Assembly: GCA_030835385.1 (NCBI GenBank) | Contig: JAURPI010000015.1 | Location: forward strand, 104,839-168,838 | Direction of reading: 5' to 3' | Length of the DNA stretch: 64,000 nt | Origin: Alphaproteobacteria bacterium | Lineage (GTDB): Bacteria; Pseudomonadota; Alphaproteobacteria; Rhodospirillales; Rhodospirillaceae | Shown here: positions 36,225-45,145 of the stretch, piece by piece | Numbering within the stretch: the first letter of the stretch is position 1 | How the letters are laid out: the number at the start of each line of letters is the position of its first letter | Translations under genes and position numbers: made by a program | The notes under the pieces: model-generated | Told to the model about the DNA's origin: nothing | Seen by the model: the letters and a program-made list of their open reading frames with translations, nothing else | Databases searched by the model: none

Positions 36225-37043
36225 CTAGTCGTTGAGATCAAATCTAGCCCAGAGGTCACGCTTGGTGAAAGGCGCCAATAGCAGGCGGCGCAGAATCTTG
36301 CCGGTGGTCAGCCACTTTATATGGGTGCCCATTTTGTCGTTGGCGAGCACACGGTCGACAATCCAGGGAGTGGTGGTTTCAACATAGTCGCCGAGCATGT
36401 TGATCGGCTTCATCACTTTTGGACGGGCTGGTGGCGGCACTTTTTTCATTTGGTTGATCATGTTCTCGGTCAAGTTCATGCCGGGGCTGATCATCCCTAC
36501 CTTAATGTGCCGGCCTTTGAGCTCTTTGATCAGGCTCTCGGTAAAATACCGAACGGCACTTTTGGTTGTGCCATAACCGATCATGCCAGGAATCACTCTG
36601 CCATCTGACCCCGCGCCATAGGTGTTGTAGATATGCCCAAAACCTTGGGCAGTCATCTCCCGGATGGCGACCTGGCACCCGTTGATGGTGCCGATGACAT
36701 TGCCGTGGACCATGGTTTCAATTTCATCAGGTGTGAGTTGCAGCAAGCTCACCCCCGAACGGGCAAAACCGGCGTTGTTGATCCAGATGTCAACGGTCTC
36801 AAATTCCTGCTTGGCAAAATCCCACAGCACTTGGACCTCGACAGCGTCGGACACTTCACACACCACACCGGCCGCTCGTGCACCGTCTTTACCCAAGCCG
36901 TCGAGCTCTTTCACCGCTGCATCAACGGTGTCTTGAGACCGACCAGAGATGACCACGTTGACTCCACGATTAAGGAACGCTTTGGCGTAGCCCTTCCCGA
37001 TGCCTTTGGTGGAGCCGGTGACGATGGCGGTTTTCTGAGCCAT
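36225..37043 (-). CDS. SDR family oxidoreductase, NYC1/NOL-like subgroup
   Basis: 272 residues. Seen: TGSTKGIGKGYA loop at residue 9, NNAGFARSG, and IYNTYGAGSDGRVIPG-x-IGYGTTK with the Ser in GSDG and the catalytic Tyr/Lys. Second of three subgroup members. The C-terminal basic tail (LRRLLLAPFTKRD) is also found in the 32.5 kb copy. Divergent from the third copy across a 172-base region that must hold both promoters. Confidence 0.9.
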   Translation of the reverse strand: MAQKTAIVTGSTKGIGKGYAKAFLNRGVNVVISGRSQDTVDAAVKELDGLGKDGARAAGVVCEVSDAVEVQVLWDFAKQEFETVDIWINNAGFARSGVSLLQLTPDEIETMVHGNVIGTINGCQVAIREMTAQGFGHIYNTYGAGSDGRVIPGMIGYGTTKSAVRYFTESLIKELKGRHIKVGMISPGMNLTENMINQMKKVPPPARPKVMKPINMLGDYVETTTPWIVDRVLANDKMGTHIKWLTTGKILRRLLLAPFTKRDLWARFDLND

Positions 37044-37215
37044 AAACCTCTTCCCACTGAAAACGAAATGCTAACCCATCATAGCGGGCACACAGACAAT
37101 GCCCTGCGTTGGGTAACGCGAGTCCGTCACGCGGCCAAACATACCCCGCCCTCTCACCTGAGAACATTGCCGCTGTGATAGGGTCGGTAAAACAAAGCAC
37201 GAGTGAGCAATACCT

Positions 37216-38055
37216 ATGACAGACCAAAAGACAGTTGTGGTCACGGGCGGTACCCGCGGAATCGGCCATGGCTTGGCGCTTGAACTTTTGAAGCGGGCCA
37301 ACAACGTGGTGATCTGCGGGCGCGGTCAATCCGCCGTCGACAATGCCCTCCCGGAACTCAGCCCCTCAGCAACGGATGGTGCACGGGTTGCTGGCATCGC
37401 CTGCGATGTTACTAAGCACGATCAGGTTCAGACACTCTGGGATTTTGCCAAAAAAGAATTCGGTGATGTAGACATCTGGATCAACAACGCCGGGATGTCG
37501 AACACCCGCTTTTCCATAGGCCGTCTGCCGCAAGATGAAGTTGACGCGGTGCCAGCTGTTAACCTTGTTGGCACCATGAACGGCGCGCAAGTGGCGCTGA
37601 AAGGCATGGAGGAACAAGGCTACGGTGCGCTGTATAACTTCGAAGGCTTCGGGTCCAACGGCATGAAGCAGCACGGCATGAGCCTGTATGGCTGCACTAA
37701 GTTCGGCCTGACCTATTTCACCAAAGCTTTGATCAAAGAAACCAAAGACAGCCCGGTGATCGTCGGCTACATGAGCCCGGGCATTGTAATCACCGATTTA
37801 TCTCTGCGTGACCGGGGCAAAATGCCACCGGACCGCTGGGAGTATGTCAAAAAGGTGTTCAACATCATCGCCGACCGGGTTGAAACCGTGACCCCTTGGC
37901 TGATCGAGCAGGTGTTAGCCAACGACAAACACGGCGCCCGCATTGCCTGGCTGACAACCCGCAAAGCCGCCGGCAGATTTATTAAGTCGCGCTTTAAATC
38001 ACCGGGCAATCGTTTTCCAGAATTGGACCTGACCGACGATCAGCAAGCGGCTTAG
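37216..38055 (+). CDS. SDR family oxidoreductase, NYC1/NOL-like subgroup
   Basis: 279 residues. Seen: TGGTRGIGHGLA loop at residue 11, NNAGMSNT, and LYNFEGFGSNGMKQHG-x-SLYGCTKFGL, again with the Ser 11 residues before the Tyr. Third copy. Its TAG overlaps the TAA of the convergent SDR by the four bases TTAG, leaving no room for a terminator. Substrate unknown; expression divergent from the second copy. Confidence 0.9.
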   Translation: MTDQKTVVVTGGTRGIGHGLALELLKRANNVVICGRGQSAVDNALPELSPSATDGARVAGIACDVTKHDQVQTLWDFAKKEFGDVDIWINNAGMSNTRFSIGRLPQDEVDAVPAVNLVGTMNGAQVALKGMEEQGYGALYNFEGFGSNGMKQHGMSLYGCTKFGLTYFTKALIKETKDSPVIVGYMSPGIVITDLSLRDRGKMPPDRWEYVKKVFNIIADRVETVTPWLIEQVLANDKHGARIAWLTTRKAAGRFIKSRFKSPGNRFPELDLTDDQQAA

Positions 38056-38888
38056 TGCATTTCTTCGCCGCCGGAGACGTTCATCGCCTCACCGGTGATA
38101 TAGGCAGCTTCGTCTGAGGCTAAAAACACACAGGCGTTTGCCGTGTCAGAGGTAAGGCCGACCCGGCCAAGAGGAATCTTGGCTTTGCGGAAATCCAATA
38201 CACCCTCGGTGTCTTTGCCCAACACTTCTCCGCGCCGCGCATTTTGAATGGCGCCCAAGCCAGTGGTCACATGGTTAGGGCACACGGCGTTACAGGTGAT
38301 GCCATGTTCGCCGAGTTCAGCGGCAGCGGTGCGAGTCAGACCGATCATCCCGTGCTTAGATGAAGTGTAGTGCACCAGCAGTGGTGCCGGGCTCTTCGCG
38401 GCCTGACTGGCGATATTGATGATCCGCCCGCCGCTGCCTTGAGAGATAAACTGCTTGGCGGCATGCTTAGTGAACAGGAATGGTCCACGTAGATTGACGT
38501 CGAGCACCACATCCCATTCATCAATCGACATCTCCGTCATCGGCTTCATGATGTAGCCAATACCGGCATTGTTTACGACAATGTCGAGCTTGCCAAACTG
38601 CTTCACTGTGTCAGCAATGGTGCGAATGATATCGTCTTCGGACCGCACATCGCACACCATAGTGTGCACATTGCCACCGGTATCTCCGCGCAGGGTAGCG
38701 GCAACCTCTTCCATTTCTTCTGACGTGCCGATGTGATTGGCAGGCAAATGATCGCCTGATGCTTTACCGATGTCCGTGATAATGACCGTCGCACCCTCTT
38801 CGGCGTATCGTCGGGCAATGCCCTCACCCAGGCCTTTTTTTCGGCCAGCGCCAGTGATGATGGCGACTTTGTTTTGCAGGCGTCCCAT
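38052..38888 (-). CDS. SDR family oxidoreductase (classical)
   Basis: 278-residue classical SDR. Seen: GAGRKKGLGEGIA (a variant cofactor loop with two extra residues), NNAGIGYIM, INIASQA with catalytic Ser, YTSSKHGMI with Tyr/Lys, and GGEEMH at the C-terminus. Start ATG 38888 has AGGAG upstream. It is 10 bases after the HapK-like gene on the same strand. Unlike the three neighbours, it keeps the standard Ser position, so it belongs to another subgroup. Confidence 0.9.
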   Translation of the reverse strand: MGRLQNKVAIITGAGRKKGLGEGIARRYAEEGATVIITDIGKASGDHLPANHIGTSEEMEEVAATLRGDTGGNVHTMVCDVRSEDDIIRTIADTVKQFGKLDIVVNNAGIGYIMKPMTEMSIDEWDVVLDVNLRGPFLFTKHAAKQFISQGSGGRIINIASQAAKSPAPLLVHYTSSKHGMIGLTRTAAAELGEHGITCNAVCPNHVTTGLGAIQNARRGEVLGKDTEGVLDFRKAKIPLGRVGLTSDTANACVFLASDEAAYITGEAMNVSGGEEMH

Positions 38889-38898
38889 GGGTGTGCTC

Positions 38899-39213
38899 CT
38901 AGTCGCTTATCTCATCGCACAACATGGCGACGGGGCTGTCTGCAATCTCCCGGAATTTTTCGGAGATCGGCTTTTGCACGTCAGTCGCCACATCTTGATT
39001 GAACTGTTCGAGATCGTTGATGTGTATGACCTCGATGTATCGGAAAGGCGCAGCATCTTCCGTACGGAACAAATTATTCGCGCGGAATAAATCAAACCCG
39101 TCGACCCCTTTGTGACCTCGCACGGTCGGTAGGTCCGCTGCCTTAGCCCAGGCTTCATACTCCGCTTCGGAGACTCCGTCTTTAAGATTAAACATCACGA
39201 CGAGTACTGGCAT
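38899..39213 (-). CDS. HapK/RedY-like dimeric alpha/beta barrel protein
   Basis: 104-residue small protein. Seen: MPVLVVMFNLKDGVSEAEYEAW as a first strand and helix (shortened), DLPTVRGHKGVDGFDLFR, and RYIEVIHINDLEQF as later strands, the pattern of ferredoxin-like barrel proteins of the HapK (RedY-like) family. Known relatives act in prodiginine and catabolic pathways, often on aromatic or pyrrole intermediates. Followed closely by the classical SDR; 89 bases after the Rieske gene, so these three may form one unit. Confidence 0.8.
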   Translation of the reverse strand: MPVLVVMFNLKDGVSEAEYEAWAKAADLPTVRGHKGVDGFDLFRANNLFRTEDAAPFRYIEVIHINDLEQFNQDVATDVQKPISEKFREIADSPVAMLCDEISD

Positions 39214-39302
39214 TATGCCCTCCCTAAATATGTGTGATAGGGCGTTTATAGACAGACGGCGCGGTTAGAGCCAGCGTCGATCAAAACTGATCGGAAAGGC
39301 GC

Positions 39303-40259
39303 TTAGGAGATAAAAGCAGAACCTGGATTGCCTATGGGAAACGCTTTGGCATAGTCGTAAACCCGCTTCATATACTTATCTTCTGAAATCAGACGATCCA
39401 GTTTGAAACGCATCGAATTGATGTTTTCCAAGTCCTCATCAAACAAACGTAAATACAAATCCCATAAACTTGAGAGGTGAGCAGACGCTTCATCGCGGGT
39501 CATGGTTTTTCCATTGACCGTTAGGGGAATACCAAGACTAACGAACAGGTCATGACCTCCCTCGGGAGTCGGCGTGCCGGCCGATACCACAAAACTGAGA
39601 GCACCCGACTCCATCATCAAAGATAGGGCGATACAGTTAGGGCCAAAGTAGTTGCCGGTAGCATTGATCAATCCGGCCTTTTTGTCGCGGACCACATAAT
39701 CAAAATCCATCACCCCGTTGTCGTTGATCTCAATATTCGGGTACTGGATGATATCTTGATTGTGCAATGCGCGAGTGTGCTGAATATCAAGAGTGTTCAA
39801 TTTGAGTATCCACACCGGACACTTTATGTGCCCCATGTAGCGCGCTTCAGAAATGACCTCTGTGCTCTCTTCATCGGCAAACGTGGTCACTGGAAACTCT
39901 GGCGACTCACCGCTGAAGCCCCAAATCAGCCCGTGGTTTTCCTCGGCCGGATACTGAAACAGGTTTGCTGATCCAGGCACGCTGTTGGCACAGGGAATGT
40001 CGGCACATTGTCCGGCTTCGTCGTATGACCAGTGGTGAAACGGACAGCGCAGTTTGCCATCCATCGGTTCGGCCAGCGATAAGTCGGCTCCCATATGACG
40101 GCAGTACGCGCTGAGCACGTAGATCTCACCATCTTCCTTGCGCCAGACAACAACTCGGCCGGTGAGAAAATTCGCGCCGACGATGCTGTTGGGGGCGACA
40201 CTGTCCGCCAGTGCGATCGGGTACCACGTGCGATGAAAGAGCTCCGTATTAGACCCCAC
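39303..40259 (-). CDS. Rieske non-heme iron oxygenase family protein
   Basis: 318 residues. Seen: Rieske ligands C53-x-H55 and C72-x2-H75 (CRHMGAD...CPFHHW), then a catalytic-domain motif DIQHTRALH with D158, H161 and H166 as probable mononuclear iron ligands. It is shorter than the oxygenase at 13.8 kb and unlike it in sequence. No electron-transfer partner adjoins it; the lone ferredoxin at 9.1 kb is a candidate. Probably transcribed with the HapK-like and SDR genes from a promoter in the AT-rich region upstream. Confidence 0.9.
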   Translation of the reverse strand: MGSNTELFHRTWYPIALADSVAPNSIVGANFLTGRVVVWRKEDGEIYVLSAYCRHMGADLSLAEPMDGKLRCPFHHWSYDEAGQCADIPCANSVPGSANLFQYPAEENHGLIWGFSGESPEFPVTTFADEESTEVISEARYMGHIKCPVWILKLNTLDIQHTRALHNQDIIQYPNIEINDNGVMDFDYVVRDKKAGLINATGNYFGPNCIALSLMMESGALSFVVSAGTPTPEGGHDLFVSLGIPLTVNGKTMTRDEASAHLSSLWDLYLRLFDEDLENINSMRFKLDRLISEDKYMKRVYDYAKAFPIGNPGSAFIS

Positions 40260-40542
40260 GTGCTCAATATCAAGTCGACGCCCAGCCTATACATTCATGC
40301 CTTGTTTCCTTGCACGGACGCTTTGAAGGTTTATTCAAAGCGATATTCAACCTGCGAGATAGGCTAGCAAAGATAGCGACTCGATATTTTTTATAGTGTT
40401 ATTTTTGTGAATTACTACTAAATGTTGATTTTAGTCCCGTTGAGGGCGCACAAAAGCTCTCACCCCACAGGCGCTGGCTTGCCCGGAATACATAGACTTT
40501 GCAGAGAGTGAGAGGTCCTGGCGTCTGGTTCAGACGCAACGG
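40260..40542. other. AT-rich intergenic region upstream of the Rieske gene
   Basis: 283 bases; the stretch around 40380-40430 is markedly A/T-rich compared with the neighbours and should hold the promoter of the 39.3 kb Rieske gene. The right end has a hairpin listed separately. No coding frame of note. Confidence 0.6.
40521..40537 (-). terminator. Hairpin just after the TRAP binding-protein gene
   Basis: GCGTCTG/CAGACGC, a perfect 7-base stem with a 3-base loop, starts 5 bases after the TTA stop of the minus-strand gene. There is no T-run after it, so it is a weak terminator candidate, perhaps a 3' stabiliser or rho-dependent end. Confidence 0.4.
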
Positions 40543-41568
40543 TTAGCTGTCTTCGTCTTTCAGACGGGCGTAGGCCACCTGTCCCTCAAGCACGAGGTTG
40601 TATATCTCTTCGGCGTCTCCACCGATCGACTCGAGTATGGCGTCATAGGAAGACTGGGCCTGTGTGGTCCACGCCGCCCTTTGCTCGTCGTTAAGACGAT
40701 GCAAGCTCACACCCAGGCCGGGGAGATCATCTTCAACTTTGGCCATCCACTCGCGAACCCGTTTCCGAGCGGCGTCCGGTCCAGGATAAGCCGTACTCAC
40801 AAGATTTCTCTGCTCGGGGGTTAGACCATCCCAAAATTTCTGATTCAGCAGAATTGAACTTGGCTCAATAGCGTGTCGGGTAAGCGTAAAGTGTTTCGCT
40901 TCTTCATAGATGCCGGTCATCCAATAAAAAATTGTGACCGCTTCACCACCATCAATCAAACCCGTCTGTAACGACTGCACGATGTCGTTTGAACTCATAT
41001 AGACCGCGTCAGCCTGTAAACCTTCGAAATAGACTGACGACGCTTTTGTGGTCTGTACGCGCATGGGGAATGACTTGACTGTGTCGGGCGTCAGAAATGG
41101 GCGGTCTCCAAACAGGTGATTGGACCCTGCTTCTGTCCAACGCAGAAACATAATGCCCTTTTCAGCGAACATGGCTTGGAATTTGGGCAATGCGTACTCG
41201 TCGAGCACAAAATCCGCTTCTGGTGTCGACTCAAATAAAAACGGCAGCTGCAAAACGGCAAGCTCTGGAATCATTGCTGCGCCAGATCCGAGCGGAGAAC
41301 TGACAAACTGCAAACGATTTCGCCGGAGAGAGTTAAGACGTTCTTCCGAACTGCCAGTCTCACCACGCACCAACAACTCAAGATCGAGACCGAGTTCTGT
41401 ATTGGCCTCAAACGCAGCCGTGACATCTTGCCAATTCAAATCCCAAGGTGTGTTGGGAACTGAGTAAGCCCCAATGGTCATCACCTTTCGGTCTTGAGCA
41501 TGAACAGTCCCAACCGCAAGAAACGCGATCAAACTGGCGAATGCCGTAAAGATGGTCGTGGCTTTCAT
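40543..41568 (-). CDS. TRAP-type transporter substrate-binding protein (DctP family)
   Basis: 341-residue periplasmic binding protein. Seen: signal peptide with cut near VHA (residue 24), SVPNTPWDLNWQDVTAAF, and PMRVQTTKASS, where the Arg would bind the carboxylate of the ligand. Belongs to a unit with two MmgE/PrpD genes; its ATG overlaps the preceding stop as ATGA. No DctQ/DctM membrane subunits are encoded nearby, so it is an orphan that must use a transporter elsewhere, or act in sensing. Ligand probably a carboxylate. Confidence 0.9.
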   Translation of the reverse strand: MKATTIFTAFASLIAFLAVGTVHAQDRKVMTIGAYSVPNTPWDLNWQDVTAAFEANTELGLDLELLVRGETGSSEERLNSLRRNRLQFVSSPLGSGAAMIPELAVLQLPFLFESTPEADFVLDEYALPKFQAMFAEKGIMFLRWTEAGSNHLFGDRPFLTPDTVKSFPMRVQTTKASSVYFEGLQADAVYMSSNDIVQSLQTGLIDGGEAVTIFYWMTGIYEEAKHFTLTRHAIEPSSILLNQKFWDGLTPEQRNLVSTAYPGPDAARKRVREWMAKVEDDLPGLGVSLHRLNDEQRAAWTTQAQSSYDAILESIGGDAEEIYNLVLEGQVAYARLKDEDS

Positions 41569-42965
41569 ATCTGGGCCTTTTCTATGTCAAAACCGGTGGC
41601 AAGATTACTAAGGACAGAGACGTCCGTCTCATTCTGCAATGAAAGAAGTCGCGTATATAGAGTATCAGCCACATCGCCTTCCAATGGTTGAGCCGCCGAC
41701 GCCGCACTCTCCATAAATTTAGCGCGATGCTGACTATCCGTCATAGGGTTGTCGGGGTGCCCCAGCAAGCACGTTACGGTGTCATCGAATTGGCGACCAT
41801 CGGATAATGTGACCGCGATCGTTTGTGGCGCCAACGCGTTGACATCGGAATTCTCATTCACTTCAACTTTGATCTTTTCGGCGAGTGCCAAGCGATCCCG
41901 ATTTGCCATCGTGTCGAGTGCATACGTAGCGACGCTAATACACCCGTCCATCAACGCACTAGCGGCCAGATAAGGTAGGCACAGTCGGGCATGAGGCCCG
42001 TGCATATCCGCAGTTGCAGGGCGACCGCCGAGACGATGAACAAAAGGCGGAACCGATAGAACCACTTTTGACACATCGCCTGGTGTGAAGGCCTGCTCTT
42101 TCATGAGACGCACGAGCGCGTCGATCACTCCGTGGGAAGCGCGACCAGATGGATATGGTTTGAACGAGATTTCCGCCGTACGCCACACGGTACCCAACGA
42201 CTGTAGATGCGGGGCAGCATCGCCGTGGGTCTCAAAGAGATTGAAGTATCCGTAGGGTCCGTCGAACACGTCGACTGGTCCAGTCAGATACATCCGCGCC
42301 ATATCCAGGGCCGTCAGCACGTTGCGCACACTGAACGCAATCTGCAAACCGAGCGCCATGCTGGCTTCTGTATGAGCCTGCATCGTGCCTGACAACTGAC
42401 TGTAGATGAGGCCAAAAAATTCTGCGGTCGAGGGCCGATCTAAGCCCTCGAGCTTTGCCAAAGCTGCGCCAGCACCCATAGCGCCGCAAACACCTGGCCG
42501 AAAAAAACGCGCGCCTTTGCTTGCCGACAACCCGAGCAGGGCGGCAACGTCATTGCCGATATTGACGGCGGTGATGATGTCTTTTCCTGACACACGACCG
42601 AAGCGGTCGGCGTAAGCCATGACCGCGGGCAAAATGACAGACATAGAGTGAACCGTCGCCGCCTCATGGAAACAGGCGTACTCTAGGCAATGCACCTGAT
42701 AGCCGTTGGCCATACCCGCGCCGATAGGAGAATACAGCTGATCTGTGCCCCACACCGGCACACCACCAAATCCAAAGTGATTGAGCTGAAGATCGCGCAC
42801 AATTTTAGCTTTTGACTCCGCGCTACCGGCGAGCCCACAGGCAATGGTATCTGCAATCACCACATTTGTGGCGGCAACCACCTCCGCCGGCAAACGGTCA
42901 AAGGTCGTCGCGTCGATATGATCGAGGATCGCGTCACGGACCGGTGAGGCAGGGGGGCTGGTCAT
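41565..42965 (-). CDS. MmgE/PrpD family protein (second of tandem pair)
   Basis: 466 residues with the all-helical core plus lid of the 2-methylcitrate dehydratase family. Seen: ANVGxx-like sequence is replaced by GMANGYQVHCLEYA, then EAATVHSMSVILPAVMAYAD, and FKPYPSGRASHGVIDAL. Family members include methylcitrate dehydratase, cis-aconitate decarboxylase and cyclohexane-1,2-dione-type enzymes; this branch is unassigned. It overlaps both neighbours by four bases (ATGA), so tightly coupled to the upstream paralog and the TRAP binding protein. Confidence 0.88.
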   Translation of the reverse strand: MTSPPASPVRDAILDHIDATTFDRLPAEVVAATNVVIADTIACGLAGSAESKAKIVRDLQLNHFGFGGVPVWGTDQLYSPIGAGMANGYQVHCLEYACFHEAATVHSMSVILPAVMAYADRFGRVSGKDIITAVNIGNDVAALLGLSASKGARFFRPGVCGAMGAGAALAKLEGLDRPSTAEFFGLIYSQLSGTMQAHTEASMALGLQIAFSVRNVLTALDMARMYLTGPVDVFDGPYGYFNLFETHGDAAPHLQSLGTVWRTAEISFKPYPSGRASHGVIDALVRLMKEQAFTPGDVSKVVLSVPPFVHRLGGRPATADMHGPHARLCLPYLAASALMDGCISVATYALDTMANRDRLALAEKIKVEVNENSDVNALAPQTIAVTLSDGRQFDDTVTCLLGHPDNPMTDSQHRAKFMESAASAAQPLEGDVADTLYTRLLSLQNETDVSVLSNLATGFDIEKAQI

Positions 42966-44389
42966 AGGGACGGAACCGTAATCTTGCCCACGGCATCCAA
43001 CAAGGCACCGGCGTCGGCCTGGGTTTCGAATGTCCGCAGCATGGAATTGACCTTGAGCGCCCGTTCCGGCCGGAGCAACGCTGCAGTTGCATCACTGAAC
43101 TTGGCGTTGACCGCATTGTCATCCAGCGGCATGGCGGGTCCTCCGGGGTAGTCAGCCTGCCCGTCGACTGTAAGTGTCTGGCCATCTTGGAGTTCAAGGT
43201 CTAGCCGGGTGGCAATAATGTCGTCGTCGTTCGCGCCAAGTGTGTCGTCCACCTTGATTTCGACTTTTTTTTGGAACGCGATACAGGCGTCTGACTTTAT
43301 AAAAGCGTCACGAAATTCTGCTCGACCCGCCGCCCGCCGCAGGGCAATGGCAGACAATAAAAATGGAAAACAATATTTGGCTTCAAACGATGTTTCAGCA
43401 AAGGGATAGGAAATGACTCCCCACATCTTTGCACCCGCGCGGACGTCAATATGTTTGATGTCGTCTGCCACGAGTTGGTTTTCCGCCATGATCCGAGCCA
43501 GCGCATCCATACCCGCATGGGTTACGGCGCCACAGGGATAGGGCTTTGCACTAACGCCAGGCGATTCCAAAATGAATGGATTACCAAAACGGCCTTCGGC
43601 CCGGTCTACCTTTGCACCACTGCTCGTTTTGGTCAGGTACCCGCGTGGACCGTCAAGTGCTTCGGTGGGGCCATCAACACCAGCACGCGCGAGCAGCGCG
43701 GCTTCGATCCCCCGAGCGGCACACCACCCCACATGCATGGGTTTAGTCATCGTGCCCATAGACGCTTGCACACCAGCCGCCATTGATGCGGCGTGACCAA
43801 TACTCCAGGCCATTTTTTCTGCATTGAGTCCTAAAAGTTTTCCGGCTGCTATGGCGCAACCGAAAGTGCCTAACGTCCCGGAGGTGTGAAACCCTTTGAA
43901 ATAGTGATCGGGCGTTACCGTTAACGCTAACTTGCCCGATACCTCCCAGCCGGCGGTAAAGGCTGTAAGAAACGCCTCGCCGGAAACGGCCTGACCGGTT
44001 TCCTTTTGCACCACATCGGTCATCGCAATCACGGTCGCGAGAAGCGGTGAGGTGCCATGCATCAGTAAGCCGAACGGTCGAGCATCCCCTTCAGGGCGCT
44101 GCACGTCATCCCAATCCAACGCGTTGCCTAATGTTCCCAAATACAAGGCGGCCTGAGTTGCCGGTGCCGTTGCCGCTGTGTCACCAAAGAGGCGACACGA
44201 CCCCTGTTCCTGGGTCGCGTCGATATAGGCTCTCACATTGCGGGCGACGTCGGTTTCCAGCCCTGCGATAGCCACTCCAACCCCGTCCACCAAGCACTGT
44301 TTCGCCGCTTCAACCACAGCATCTGGAAGGGCGTCAAAGGTCAGCGCATCTGCAAACGCGACTGTTTGTTGGGTTAGACGATCCGACAT
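42962..44389 (-). CDS. MmgE/PrpD family protein (first of tandem pair)
   Basis: 475 residues, same family as the next gene and related to it only distantly. Seen: GTLGNALDWDDVQRP, TAGWEVSGKLALTV, FHTSGTLGTFGCAIAAGKLL and KPYPCGAVTHAGMDALA, in the family order. First gene of a three-gene unit; the 120-base region to the divergent HD gene holds the promoters. Two paralogs in one operon may act on successive acids or form a hetero-oligomer; neither is shown. Confidence 0.88.
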   Translation of the reverse strand: MSDRLTQQTVAFADALTFDALPDAVVEAAKQCLVDGVGVAIAGLETDVARNVRAYIDATQEQGSCRLFGDTAATAPATQAALYLGTLGNALDWDDVQRPEGDARPFGLLMHGTSPLLATVIAMTDVVQKETGQAVSGEAFLTAFTAGWEVSGKLALTVTPDHYFKGFHTSGTLGTFGCAIAAGKLLGLNAEKMAWSIGHAASMAAGVQASMGTMTKPMHVGWCAARGIEAALLARAGVDGPTEALDGPRGYLTKTSSGAKVDRAEGRFGNPFILESPGVSAKPYPCGAVTHAGMDALARIMAENQLVADDIKHIDVRAGAKMWGVISYPFAETSFEAKYCFPFLLSAIALRRAAGRAEFRDAFIKSDACIAFQKKVEIKVDDTLGANDDDIIATRLDLELQDGQTLTVDGQADYPGGPAMPLDDNAVNAKFSDATAALLRPERALKVNSMLRTFETQADAGALLDAVGKITVPSL

Positions 44390-44515
44390 GGGTCAGTCAT
44401 AGCAAAAGTGTGCACAAATTGAACCGCAGATCGGACAATAGATTGGGATAAGGGGCATGAGACCCTTGGGGTTACCGCTGCAAATGATAGTGTTTGCGCT
44501 GGATAGGAGATGACG

Positions 44516-45109
44516 ATGACCGAGGACAACCAGGATCCGACACAAGGGGGAACGGCGTTTGCGCCGTGGGTTCTGCCGGGTTTGCAAAAGTCGGAATTTA
44601 CCAAAGGGTTTGTCGACCGCATTCTAACTCACTTGAAAGAACTAGATGAAACACGCGCCGAAGCGCGCGGCTTCAATAAAGTCACCCGCTTAGAGCATTG
44701 CCTTCAAACGGGAACCCTGGCCCATCAAGCGGGAGAAGACGAAGAATACGTGGTGTGTTGTGTTATCCACGACATCGGCGACCTGCTGGCGCCGTTCAAT
44801 CACGGTGAGTTTGCCGCTGCATTGTTAGAGCCGTTCATCAGCGAGAAAAACTACTGGCTGGTTGCCAACCACCACGCTTTCCAGGGCTATTACTATTTTG
44901 AGCATATAGGCCTCGACAAGAATATGCGTGATCAGTACCGAGAACACCCGTGGTTCCAGTATGCCATCGATTTCTGCGACAAGTACGACATGCCGGCCTT
45001 TAATCCGGACATGGAGTACATGAGCCTCGACGACTTTGAACCGATGATCCGTAGACTTCTCATGGCACCCAAAAAATCCATCTGGGTACCAAACCCGCCG
45101 CAACACTAA
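44516..45109 (+). CDS. HD-domain protein with MIOX/PhnZ-like diiron ligand set
   Basis: 197 residues. Seen: H61 in RLEHCLQTG, H85-D86 in VIHDIGD, H119/H120 and H130 in ANHHAFQGYYYFEHIG, and aspartates at 152-158. H-HD-H-H-D is the ligand order of both HD phosphohydrolases with two metals and the mixed-valent diiron oxygenases myo-inositol oxygenase and PhnZ. FQGYYYF and CxxYD suggest a small-molecule substrate rather than a nucleotide. ATG 44516 has AGGAG six bases before it; the ATG at 44510 touches that site. Oxygenase versus hydrolase is open. Followed by the MFS gene. Confidence 0.72.
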   Translation: MTEDNQDPTQGGTAFAPWVLPGLQKSEFTKGFVDRILTHLKELDETRAEARGFNKVTRLEHCLQTGTLAHQAGEDEEYVVCCVIHDIGDLLAPFNHGEFAAALLEPFISEKNYWLVANHHAFQGYYYFEHIGLDKNMRDQYREHPWFQYAIDFCDKYDMPAFNPDMEYMSLDDFEPMIRRLLMAPKKSIWVPNPPQH

Positions 45110-45145
45110 CTCTGCCAACATCAATCGACACTAGGGGACTTCGCT

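Noticed and set aside
36633..37178. 181-codon plus-strand open frame
   Set aside because: Antisense to an SDR with full motifs and runs into the divergent promoter region.
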